From Flectobacillus sp049240685 (lineage in GTDB: Bacteria > Bacteroidota > Bacteroidia > Cytophagales > Spirosomataceae), in NCBI RefSeq assembly GCF_049240685.1, contig NZ_JBMLSD010000399.1:17276-81275 (forward strand): a stretch of 64,000 nucleotides of DNA, written 5' to 3'. Under the pieces are notes generated by a model. It did no database searches. It was not told where the DNA came from and worked only from the letters and a program-made list of their open reading frames with translations. Within the stretch, counting starts at the first letter, position 1. Each line of letters starts with the position of its first letter. Shown in pieces: positions 53,237-62,400 of the stretch. Position numbers and translations under genes: made by a program.

Positions 53237-54433
53237 TTATTTAAAGGCAGGAATGCCCGTTATTTCCGCTCCCAAAATCAATAAATGGATATCGTGTGTA
53301 CCCTCATAAGTAACTACAGATTCGAGATTCATGAGGTGCCTCATTATAGGGTATTCACCCGTAATACCCATACCTCCATGTAGTTGGCGTGCTTCTCTGG
53401 CAATCTTTAAGGCTATTTCAACGTTGTTTCTTTTGGCCAAAGAAATTTGTGAAGTAGTTGCTTTTCCCTCATTTTTTAGCATCCCCAATCTCCAACAAAT
53501 TAGTTGTGCCTTGGTTATCTCTGTGAGCATCTCAGCAAGCTTTTTTTGTACCAATTGAAACGAGGCAATCGGCTTATCAAATTGGATTCTTTCAAGAGTA
53601 TATTTTTTTGCAGAATCATAGCAGTCCATGGCAGCACCCAATGCACCCCAAGCAATTCCATAACGAGCCGAATCCAGACAACCCAAAGGACCGCGCAAAC
53701 CATCTGCCTTAGGTAATAGATTTTCTTTAGGCACTTTTACCTGATCAAAAACCAACTCACCTGTACAACTCGCCCTTAATGACCATTTTTGATGTATTTC
53801 AGGTGTCGAAAAACCTTCCATTCCTCTTTCTACGATGAGTCCTTTGATACGGCCTTGTTCATTTTTGGCCCAAACAACGGCAATATCTGCCATTGGCGCA
53901 TTAGATATCCACATTTTTGAACCATTGAGCAAATAATAATCCCCTTTATCTTCAATTTTAGTCTGCATACCCGCTGGATTTGAGCCAAAATCAGGTTCTG
54001 TTAAACCAAAACACCCAAGCAGCTCACCCGAAGCTAACTTTGGAAGGTATTTTTGTTTTTGCACTTCTGACCCATATTCATAAATCGGATACATCACCAA
54101 AGAGCCTTGAACCGAGGCCATCGAGCGTAGTCCAGAATCGCCTCTTTCCACCTCCTGCATCATTAATCCGTAGGCAATATAATCGAGTCCTCCTGCGCCA
54201 TATTGCTCAGGAATCGTTGGTCCAAATAAGCCCATTTCTCCAAATTTTTTGACCAAGTGAGCAGGAAATACCGCATTTTGAGCTGCATCTTCAATAATTG
54301 GCGATACCTCTTTTTTAATAAAATCTCTAACCGATTGCCTAATCAAAAGATGTTCCTCGCTTAGCAAATCATCTATTTGATAAAAATCTGGTGATTCAAA
54401 ACTATCCGTCTTATTTGATTGATGAAATTCCAT
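53237..54433 (-). CDS. Glutaryl-CoA dehydrogenase-type acyl-CoA dehydrogenase
   Basis: A 398-residue flavoprotein. RGDSGLRSMASVQGSLVM resembles the substrate-binding segment of glutaryl-CoA dehydrogenase with its Arg; FGLTEPDFGSNPAGM and KMWISNAPMADIAVVWAK contact FAD; SARYGIAWGALGAAMDCY and the end VTYEGTHDIHLLILGAEITG, IPAF carry the catalytic Glu377. This combination is diagnostic for the GCDH group, which converts glutaryl-CoA to crotonyl-CoA in lysine/tryptophan breakdown. Crotonyl-CoA could feed the beta-oxidation pair at 29.9-33.3 kb. The neighbouring HMG-CoA-lyase-like gene is upstream on the same strand with a repeat in between. Confidence 0.92.
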   Translation of the reverse strand: MEFHQSNKTDSFESPDFYQIDDLLSEEHLLIRQSVRDFIKKEVSPIIEDAAQNAVFPAHLVKKFGEMGLFGPTIPEQYGAGGLDYIAYGLMMQEVERGDSGLRSMASVQGSLVMYPIYEYGSEVQKQKYLPKLASGELLGCFGLTEPDFGSNPAGMQTKIEDKGDYYLLNGSKMWISNAPMADIAVVWAKNEQGRIKGLIVERGMEGFSTPEIHQKWSLRASCTGELVFDQVKVPKENLLPKADGLRGPLGCLDSARYGIAWGALGAAMDCYDSAKKYTLERIQFDKPIASFQLVQKKLAEMLTEITKAQLICWRLGMLKNEGKATTSQISLAKRNNVEIALKIAREARQLHGGMGITGEYPIMRHLMNLESVVTYEGTHDIHLLILGAEITGIPAFK

Positions 54434-54464
54434 GGTTTTGTTTGTTATGTATTGTTATTAGTAA

Positions 54465-54732
54465 TAGGCTTGGGGCTATGGGCATTTGGCACTAGATCTA
54501 GAAAAAGCATTTCTGAAAGCCTTAGACCACAGGCATTAAGCCCTAAGCTAAAGAAAAAAGGAGTTTTTCATGAAATTATAAAGACCTTTTGCTTAGCGCC
54601 TACGGCTTACAGCATTTGGCAGTAGGCACTAGGCAACAGGCACAAGGCAAAGAGTGTTAAAATGTTTTTTAGTCACGATAGATATGTTTTTGCCGAATGC
54701 CCAAAGCTGAAAGCCAAAGGCTCAAAAATTAA
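54465..54732. repeat. Family A intergenic repeat, copy 7 (compound)
   Basis: The spacer upstream of the dehydrogenase is almost wholly repeat: GGCTTGGGGCTATGGGCATT, AGACCACAGGCATTAAGCCC, then GCAGTAGGCACTAGGCAACA, GGCACAAGGCAAAGAGTGTT and GCCGAATGCCCAAAGCTGAA, AGCCAAAGGCTCAAAAATT. The last 130 bases are the reverse complement of one unit of the 35.7-36.2 kb array. Confidence 0.8.
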
Positions 54733-55565
54733 ATAAATATTTTCTCACTCAATGCTGTAGCCTTTTCCCAAGCTTGCCAATTAATAGGATGTTCTGATTT
54801 GAATCTTTCAAGTAAGTTTCTAGTATTGATATTCCCAACAAGCTCATCTTTGGCCATAGGGCAGCCCCCAAAACCTCCCAATGCTCCATCAAAACGGCGG
54901 CATCCGGCCGAGTAGGCTGCTTCTATTTTTTCACTCCAATTAAATGGTGTTGCATGTAGATGCGCACCAAATTCAATATGAGGATACAAGGGTATTAGGT
55001 GGCCAAATAACGCTTGCACCAACTCAGGTTTAGCAATGCCTACGGTATCTGACAGTGCAATGATTGATATCCCTAACTGTGACATTTTTTGAGACCAATC
55101 TCCAACAATTTCAGGGCTGTATATATCTCCGTAAGGATTGCCAAACCCCATTGAGAAATACACTACTAATTTTTTTCCATTTTTTACGCATAGTTCTTGA
55201 ATAGCTTTGACCGTTTCATAGGCTTGAGCTATCGAGCTATTGGTATTTCTTTGTTGAAATGTTTCGGAGATAGAAAAAGGAAAACCCAAGTAGGTTATAT
55301 GCTCAAAGGATACTGCCTGTTCAGCTCCCTTTAGGTTAGCTACTATGGCTAGTAACTTAGTCGACAGGCCATCTAATTGTAATTGATGATATACTTCGGC
55401 GGTATCGGCCATTTGAGGAATTGCTTTGGGAGAAACAAAACTTCCAAAATCCAATGTATCAAAACCAACTTGCAATAAAGTATTTAGGTACTCAACTTTA
55501 GAAGCAGTTGAAACAGGCGTTTTCCAGCCTTGAATTGCATCACGAGGGCATTCTATAATTTTCAT
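54729..55565 (-). CDS. Hydroxymethylglutaryl-CoA lyase-like protein
   Basis: 278 residues from MKIIECPRDAIQGWKTPVS, a start more typical of the family than the ATG 12 codons upstream. The TIM-barrel HMGL-like motifs are CPRDAIQGW (Arg and Asp at the divalent metal/substrate site), VGFDTLDFGSFVSPKAIPQM, ALSDTVGIAKPELV, IEFGAHLHATPFNW with two metal His residues, and the lid GALGGFGGCPMAKDELVGN with the conserved Cys. This enzyme splits HMG-CoA into acetyl-CoA and acetoacetate at the end of leucine catabolism. The catalytic pieces seem intact, but the first motif differs from the usual GPRDGLQNE, so another aldol substrate is possible. Confidence 0.88.
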   Translation of the reverse strand: MKIIECPRDAIQGWKTPVSTASKVEYLNTLLQVGFDTLDFGSFVSPKAIPQMADTAEVYHQLQLDGLSTKLLAIVANLKGAEQAVSFEHITYLGFPFSISETFQQRNTNSSIAQAYETVKAIQELCVKNGKKLVVYFSMGFGNPYGDIYSPEIVGDWSQKMSQLGISIIALSDTVGIAKPELVQALFGHLIPLYPHIEFGAHLHATPFNWSEKIEAAYSAGCRRFDGALGGFGGCPMAKDELVGNINTRNLLERFKSEHPINWQAWEKATALSEKIFI

Positions 55566-55622
55566 AGGTATTTGTTTATTGATGATTGTTTGAGGGCTCA
55601 ATATGAGTGATTCTTATGAAAA

Positions 55623-55661
55623 AACAAAAAATCCCAACCAGAAGATTTCTGGCTGGGACTC
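55623..55661 (-). terminator. Minus-strand terminator or attenuator upstream of the HMG-CoA-lyase-like gene
   Basis: On the minus strand TCCCAGCCAGA pairs with TCTGGTTGGGA (one G-U) around a 5-nt loop and runs into TTTTTTGTTTTTTC. The G-U pair only works on the minus strand, which gives the direction. It is 58 bases before the lyase start. Confidence 0.75.
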
Positions 55662-55904
55662 ATGCAATTACGATGGTTAGGTAATTAGAAAAATCTTTTT
55701 TTTGAGAGTGAAAATGTTTATTACTAAAACGCAGAACATAAAGCGCTTAGTATAAATTGGAAAGGATGATTTTTGATTTGGGATTTATAAATCATATCTA
55801 TCAATCATGAGTCATACCCAAACTGAGCAATCTTATGCTTATTTTGAATTTTACCAGCAGAGACCCAATCCTTGCGCCTGAATGAGGTATATCGTCGAGA
55901 GGTA

Positions 55905-55952
55905 AAATCCAAAAGGCGCTCGAAAATAGTTTTTCGAACGCCTTTTGGATAA
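55905..55952 (-). terminator. Terminator of the DUF4301 gene
   Basis: ATCCAAAAGGCG and TCGAAAA on one side face TTTTCGA and CGCCTTTTGGAT on the other, with one mismatch and a 4-nt loop. On the minus strand a TTTT follows; the hairpin is 75 bases after the stop codon. Confidence 0.75.
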
Positions 55953-56024
55953 AAAATTGGGAAATAACCTAAATATTAAAATTTGGGATGACTCATTGTC
56001 AAACTGCGAATGTACCAAAAACTA

Positions 56025-57497
56025 TTATTGGTGCTCGTCTCTCAAAAGGTCATTTACCGTTTTTACAGGATTGAAAGTAATCAAAGGAACCTCTACAAAA
56101 ATAGTGTTCCAATCAGACATTGCGCCATTCCATAAGCCAGGGAGCTCTTGAGCTTTTACGTCTTTTCCATCGCGAGATTTTACCGTTACAAACCCTGTTT
56201 TCGGGTCTCTGTATTCCAATAAATTGAATTTCTCGCCTTTACTATTTTTTAAACCACAAATCAAATCAACGGGATTGAAGTGTGTTGAGTTATTGAAAAT
56301 AGCTTTTTGTTCTTCGCTGTCTACATCTACCTGTGCCGACTCCACGATTTGTAAAGAAGCCGTGCCATCTGCATTTTTGCACCAGAAAGGACCACCACCA
56401 GGCTCACCTGTATTTTTTACGACACCACAAACACGAATTGGACGATGTAATTTAGCCTTGAAATAAGCAACTTTTTGCTCGTCGGAGTAAGAGGCAAAAT
56501 CAGCAGGAGGTTGAACACAAATTGTTTTTTCGTAAAAATTAGCTAAATCTGCGAGCAATTCAGCCGATGCACCATTTTCTAGTGCTGCCTCAAATGCAAA
56601 GATTTTTGCCTGGTAATCTAACAATATACCTGCCAACGCTTTTTTATAATCATAAGTAGTACCTTTCAGGCGATCGGGCACAACATTATCGATATTTTTG
56701 ATAAATACCACATCGGCATCGATATCGTTTAAGTTTTCTAACAATGCCCCATGACCAGCAGGACGGAACAATAAGGTACCATCCTTTTCACGGAATGGCG
56801 AATTGTCCATATTTACCGCAATGGTATCGGTAGAGCTCTTTTGTTCTGAAAAAGTAATATTAAATGTCGTATTCAATGCTCTTTGATAGTACGACAAAAT
56901 ACTTTTGGTCAAGCCTTTGAATCCAGCGTTATGCTCAGGCGAAACCGTAAAATGTAGGTTAGCTACACCTTCAGAAGCACCATAATTAGCGGCTTCGATA
57001 ATATGTTCTTCTAAGGGAGTACGACAGCCATCTGGATAGGTATGGAATTTCAAAAGGCCTTTGGGTAAATAACCATAGTTTAACCCTTTTTCTGTTAAAA
57101 AATATTCAACAATGGTCTTTTTGTCTGCATCTTCAGGAATCAACTCCAACAAGTCCTTGTAGAAGGCAAAAGAAGGCAATTTTTCAAAAAACTGGTCGAC
57201 AGACTTATCAGCTTTACCATCTGTCAAAAACGTAAAAAGAGATTTGAACATACGAGTAGCAGCGCCCGAAGCTGGTACAAACTTCAAAAGATTGAGACCA
57301 ACTGAATTTTGGGAGTAGCTATCGGCAAACTGCTTCACTTCTTCATCCGACAAGCGAATCACACCGTCGTTGACAGTTGCTGCTTTCTCTAGACTCATAA
57401 AAGGGAAACCCGTTCTGAAGTCTTCAATTTGCTGCTCTACCGTCTCTATAGCAATGTTTTTGGATTGAATTTGTAAAAGGTCTTTTTCTGAAAACAT
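56025..57497 (-). CDS. DUF4301 family protein
   Basis: A 490-residue cytoplasmic protein of the DUF4301 family: LKFVPASGAATRMFKSLFTF (about residue 72), GLLKFHTYPDGCRTPLEEHI, HFTVSPEHNAGF, DNSPFREKDGTLLFRPAGHG, ALLENLNDIDADVVFIKNID, GVVKNTGEPGGGPFWCKNAD and a closing PGLWNGAMSDWNTIFVEVPL. The pattern PASGAATRMFK with GRPAGHGALLENLN (RPAGHGALLENLN here) recalls nucleotidyltransferase/UDP-sugar pyrophosphorylase folds (inference). No function is established to my knowledge. It has its own terminator and a long 5' spacer with a TATATTTG box. Confidence 0.9.
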   Translation of the reverse strand: MFSEKDLLQIQSKNIAIETVEQQIEDFRTGFPFMSLEKAATVNDGVIRLSDEEVKQFADSYSQNSVGLNLLKFVPASGAATRMFKSLFTFLTDGKADKSVDQFFEKLPSFAFYKDLLELIPEDADKKTIVEYFLTEKGLNYGYLPKGLLKFHTYPDGCRTPLEEHIIEAANYGASEGVANLHFTVSPEHNAGFKGLTKSILSYYQRALNTTFNITFSEQKSSTDTIAVNMDNSPFREKDGTLLFRPAGHGALLENLNDIDADVVFIKNIDNVVPDRLKGTTYDYKKALAGILLDYQAKIFAFEAALENGASAELLADLANFYEKTICVQPPADFASYSDEQKVAYFKAKLHRPIRVCGVVKNTGEPGGGPFWCKNADGTASLQIVESAQVDVDSEEQKAIFNNSTHFNPVDLICGLKNSKGEKFNLLEYRDPKTGFVTVKSRDGKDVKAQELPGLWNGAMSDWNTIFVEVPLITFNPVKTVNDLLRDEHQ

Positions 57498-57947
57498 AGT
57501 CGCTTTGGAGTAAGAGTATTTTTAATGGGATAAAATCTTTATTACTTATTTTAATTGGTACATATTAATATTTAAAACTAGGAGCATTATTCACGCTTGC
57601 ACTTATTAATTACAACAATATCTATTCCTATAATCAGCAAATATACTTTTTTGAAGGAGAATACGTCCTTAAAATTAGTTAGCGGTGCTAACAGGGTTTT
57701 TGCTCCAACAATAATCCCAGCCTTATTCAAATAACGTCAGAGAAGCATGTACTTTCCATAGTTATAGAAGTAACAAGATGTAGGGTGTTTATTCAAGGAT
57801 ATTCACCAAGTTTTTAAGCGACGTTGGGGTTTAGAAATGAGCCTTCGAAAGTTTAGTTACTAGGTTAAGAAGGCTAACAGATTTTAAATATACTCATTTG
57901 TTTGAGATGCCTTCATGTACTTTCACTTTTTTTTACTTGATAATTTA
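57498..57947. other. 450-base spacer
   Basis: Between the amidohydrolase stop (57948) and the DUF4301 start, which are co-oriented on the minus strand in reverse order of transcription. Apart from the candidate -7 box at 57638-57645 I see no feature. Confidence 0.4.
57638..57645 (-). promoter_or_regulatory. Candidate -7 box for the DUF4301 gene
   Basis: Minus-strand TATATTTG matches TAnnTTTG; 141 bases upstream of the start codon. Confidence 0.35.
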
Positions 57948-59201
57948 TTAATCGACACGTATTCCTCCTTTGAGTACCATTTTCACTTTTCTTATGGCGT
58001 TTATATCGACGGTCGGATTTCCTTCTACTACCACGATATCGGCCAGGTTTCCAGCTTTAATTCTACCCAATTCTTTCAGTCTGAATACGTCGGCATTGAT
58101 AGAGGTGCTTGAGCGCAAAACCTCCAAGGGTTTCATTCCATATTCGACCATTAGTTCCATTTCGCGAGCATTATCGCCATGCGGAAATACGCCAACATCG
58201 CCTCCCATGCATATCTTCACGCCGACCTCAAGGGCTTGCTTGAAAGCTTTTCGTTTGGTCGTGATACGTTCAGGTTCGGGCTCCTGTCCTTTTTTCCAAC
58301 CTCTATATTGCGAAATGGCATCGCCTGCAGCCAGAGTAGGGCAAAAGCATACATCGTGTTGTTTCATCAAAGCAAAAACCTCTGGTGTTGCATTATCGCC
58401 ATGTTCAATAGTCTTTACACCTGCCATTACAGAACGACGAATACCTTCGGCTGTAGAAGCATGCGCTACCACGTCACGACCTGAACTGCGGGCTATATCT
58501 ACCACCATCTTGAGTTCTGATTCTAGAAAAGTAGGCTGAGCATCTTTGAATAAACCCCAACGATAATCAGCATATACTTTCACGACATCTGCACCTTTGC
58601 CGATTTGAGTACGGACTGCTTTTGCCAGATTATCGATACCATCGGCTTCTTCTGCACCTTGAATAACGCTAACATCAGATTGAAATCCTTTGGGACCATA
58701 ACTGCCAGTAACCACTAACGCTCGTCCTGCTACCAACATGCGTGGCCCTTGAATAAGGCCCTTTTCTATAGACTGCTTCAAACCCACATCATCGTAATCT
58801 GCCCCTTCCGAACCCAAATCTCTTACCGTGGTAAAACCAGCCAGTAAGGTTTTGCGAGCGTGATTGCCTGCTCGTAGAATACGTTCGGCTCGCGACTCGC
58901 GAAGTACCTGATCGTCCCAAGTAACTTCGTTATAAGGGTGCAACAACAAATGGGAATGTCCTTCAATTAAACCAGGAAGAAGCGTACAATTGGGCAAATC
59001 AATCATTTCAGTATTTGCTGGAACTTTTAGCGAAGCTCCAACAGCTTCTATTCGTTGATTATGAACTAATACTTGCCAATTGGGTTGAAGATTTTCACCA
59101 TCAAAAACCTGTTGTGGTTTTAATAAAATCCATGTTTCTTGTGCCATCGACTGTAATCCTGCCACAAGTATACATCCAGTGAGTAAAACTTTTTTTAACA
59201 T
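57948..59201 (-). CDS. Exported amidohydrolase family protein
   Basis: A 417-residue periplasmic metal-dependent hydrolase. Signal peptide MLKKVLLTGCILVAGLQSMA; then a small beta domain and the barrel with metal-binding H82-x-H84 (EGHSHLLLHP), a Lys region GADVVKVYADYRWG, VVAHASTAEGIRRSV and TIEHGDNA with the next His residues, and CMGGDVGVFPHGDN with the catalytic Asp. ADIVVVEGNPTVDINAI closes the composite beta domain. This layout matches Xaa-Pro dipeptidase/imidazolonepropionase-like secreted amidohydrolases, many acting on dipeptides or cyclic amides. The substrate is not determined. It is transcribed alone. Confidence 0.93.
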   Translation of the reverse strand: MLKKVLLTGCILVAGLQSMAQETWILLKPQQVFDGENLQPNWQVLVHNQRIEAVGASLKVPANTEMIDLPNCTLLPGLIEGHSHLLLHPYNEVTWDDQVLRESRAERILRAGNHARKTLLAGFTTVRDLGSEGADYDDVGLKQSIEKGLIQGPRMLVAGRALVVTGSYGPKGFQSDVSVIQGAEEADGIDNLAKAVRTQIGKGADVVKVYADYRWGLFKDAQPTFLESELKMVVDIARSSGRDVVAHASTAEGIRRSVMAGVKTIEHGDNATPEVFALMKQHDVCFCPTLAAGDAISQYRGWKKGQEPEPERITTKRKAFKQALEVGVKICMGGDVGVFPHGDNAREMELMVEYGMKPLEVLRSSTSINADVFRLKELGRIKAGNLADIVVVEGNPTVDINAIRKVKMVLKGGIRVD

Positions 59202-59371
59202 ATTTGAATTATATAACTCTAATCAATACAAGGCGAATCAAATCAATTAGAGCTTTTAGTTTGATGAATGTGAAAAGTATTCGCCTCGAGTAATATTGCC
59301 TTCACTGTAAATGTAAAAATTCTCCATTAAAAACTCATCTTTCCATAGTGGTGATATTTGACGGTAGAGAA

Positions 59372-59400
59372 ACAAAAAAGCCACTTCTTTCGAAGTGGCT
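59372..59400 (-). terminator. Terminator of the giant protein gene
   Basis: AGCCACTTC and GAAGTGGCT form a 9-bp stem with a 4-nt loop (59379-59400); read on the minus strand it is followed by TTTTTTGTTTC. It lies just after the stop codon at 59409. Confidence 0.9.
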
Positions 59401-59408
59401 CTATGATT

Positions 59409-62400
59409 TTAGAATCCATCTTTGGCTTCTTCTTTTTTCTTTTCGGGCTTTTTAGTTTTATCGTCTCCTTGTGCAACCTTTTTCTGCTTGGTTTCTTTAA
59501 CTCTGTAAGCTTCCATAAAACGCTCGACAAACGCAAGTTTTTCTTCGGCTCCTACGCCCAAGAATATATAGGAGTTTTTGCCACTACCTTTTTTAACCCC
59601 TTTTGCTTTGGCAGCTACAGCATTATTAAACTCAGCATCTGAGGAAATAACGCCCATTTCGCCCTTGATATAGCCCATAAAATACCAAGTATCCTCGTTA
59701 GGTTCTAAATAGAGATAAAATTCATCCCCTTCATTCGTTTTACGAATTTCGAGATATCCTTGTACTTCTGAGTTGATATCGGTAGCACCTACACTTGCCA
59801 AACCAAGTTTCCCTGTTGAATAAAAGGCAGATTGTTGGTCAGAATACCTCAAATTAACTTTTGAAAATACCAAGGAAGTATTCAGTTTGGAGTTGATAGT
59901 ATGAACAGGAACATGTTCATTTTTGAGACGACGTTCCATAGATTCAATAGCTTTGTTACCTACCAAATTCGCTAATTTTGACATCAATCTTTCCTTATCT
60001 TCTGGTTCGTCGGCACTTGCATTATCTCGTGAATCAAGGTTAATTTTCACTATTTTATCAGACAAGGCTTTCAACACTTCAGAAGGCATCGGAAAGTTGA
60101 TTAATAACATCTGATCAAATTTGTACTTGCTACTGTCGATACGAATGTCGGCAAAACCTGCCCCCTGAATGTAATTATTGGGTACGAAAAAGTTGAATGC
60201 ACCCTCCAGATTTAGTGTTTTTTTAGCATCATCGTACAAGTATCGATTAGCTTCGTACGATTTTTCTGACTCTTCAGCTCCTATTTCAAATTTCGAGGAT
60301 TTTGCAATATCTCTAAATTTACCATTTACGACAAATATATTTTCGTCTTTCGCATCAGCCTTTTCTGACAAGAACGTTGTGTACAATCCTGTAGAGGCTG
60401 TACGGAAATGCAGACCCGCCAATAATTGCGTATTAATATCACTTTTTAATTCAGGCTGGACGTCGAGGGTTAGATTGTCGGTGTTATTACCTTTATATGG
60501 AATCCAACTAATCACATCAGAGCGACCTTTTGTTTCGGGTTTGATAAAGCCCTCCATTTTAAGATTTTTCTCCGAAGCAGTTAATATTACATCGCCTTTG
60601 TAAAGAATTTTTGAAGAAAGATGGAATTTGTCTTTCTCATCGACCGTTGCCTTGGCTGTTGTTGTAATAGATTTAACTTTTTTGTTTTTACGGTCTTCTG
60701 TTACATTTTCTTTAAAGGTAAAATTCCCTATTTTAAGATTGAGGGTATCTCCAACTAGATTTGGGAATCGATAAATAGCATCGCCTTCAAAGGCATTTCT
60801 CGACAAAATATGGATATTTCCGCCTACGAGTTTATGATAACTTGTGAGTGTATCAATTTCGAGTTTGGCATTATAAAAAGTCTTCATTTCGGCATCGCGA
60901 CGAATGGATACTTGCCCTTGGTCTGGAATGATTTTAGCATCAGCAGACTTAATAAAAGGCACACCACTAATATTTAGGGATTGTTTTTCAATTTCGTAAA
61001 GCGCGCCCGAACCATTAAAGGTCAAACCCTCTTGTGATGGTTCTATAGAGGTAAAGGTTGATATTTTTACATCGCCCTTCATCGTAATGGTTTTCTTATT
61101 AATATCCCATTCGGCACTATTGATAGAAGTACGATAGGCCGTGTATGGGAAATACATACTAGTAGAGTCTTCAAGCTTCAACATGGTTGGCGTTTTGATA
61201 TTTACCTTGCCAGTAGTTAGGTTAAAATACACATTCATGTGCTTCCCAAACAAGGCTGGTTTAGCTGCTTTTAGATTACTACCTACCATCAGGTTGGCTG
61301 GTTCGGCCGAGAAACCATCTTTCCCAAATTTGAAATTATCAGATTCAGTTTCTGAATCTTGACGATGCACTTTACCAAAACCAAACATACCTGTTTGACG
61401 AACCAATAACTTACCTTCAAGTTTTGACGAAGCTGCATAGAATTCAAATGAGTTACCTTTGGTTTCGATTAACATACTGTCCACTTTTGGCTGCCATTTG
61501 AGCGAATAATTTTTTATGTCAACTTTTGTAAAGTAGGCTTGTCCAACGGCTCCTTCGTTGATTTTACCGATAGTTCCTGTGGCATTTACAGAATCTTGGG
61601 TAAAGGTTGCTTCTTTGGCCTGAATTTGTGCTGTAAGATGGTTGATTTCTCCAGCAGTATGAAGACCGCGCTTGTCCATCACCAATGGTTCTTCAAATTT
61701 GATAAAACTTTTACTACTATAAAGGCTATATTTTCCTTCGGGCACCTTATGACTAAAACCGAGTGTATTATCTGGCATTGAAATAAGGGTTTCTTTGAAA
61801 GGAGGGAAAATCCCATCTGAATAGAAAGTTCCTACAAAATCAATATCCTTGATGTTTAAACTATCAAAATCGATGCTTGGCACCTTGAAATATACTTTTT
61901 TGTTGTAGGCCATTTGTCCACGGTATGCATGGTCAAAATAGGCCGTAACGCCCGTAGGAACTACCAAACGAGGGTATTCGGCCAATCGCTGACGACCAGA
62001 TTTATTATCAGGCTTATTAATATAAATTGTGCCAGACTCATACTTCAAATCTCCACCGATTTCGGTTCTACCGCGCTTGGCAAGTTCTTTTTGAGGAATA
62101 AAAGTAATAGAGTCAATTTTGTTTAGTTTGACACTAAATTCACCATAATTAAATGATAAATCTTTTCCTCTAAATCTAAAGTTACCTGTTTTCAACTCAC
62201 CACTAATTCCAAAGTTTCGGTCTTTATTTACTTTGATGAGGTTGTCATAAGGAGCCATATACACATTTAGCGAATCTGACAGATAAAACTGCTTTACACC
62301 TCTAATAATCAACTGATTATCTTTCAAACTCAAAGTGGCATTTGCGGTAGTATCCTTACTACTTGTTGCATAAAGCGAAGGAATCAACAAATTATCATAA

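Larger units (their letters stand above)
55566..56024. other. 459-base structured spacer
   Basis: It contains two minus-strand terminator hairpins (55623-55661 and 55905-55952), plus paired TTTTACC/GGTAAAA ends at 55849-55907 enclosing about 45 bases. The region between (55665-55845) is AT-rich without a reading frame. Confidence 0.55.

Noticed and set aside
55849..55907. Known riboswitch or SRP RNA in the spacer before the HMG-CoA-lyase-like gene
   Set aside because: I compared it with SAM-II, cobalamin and SRP core motifs as I remember them and found no match; only the paired ends are clear.
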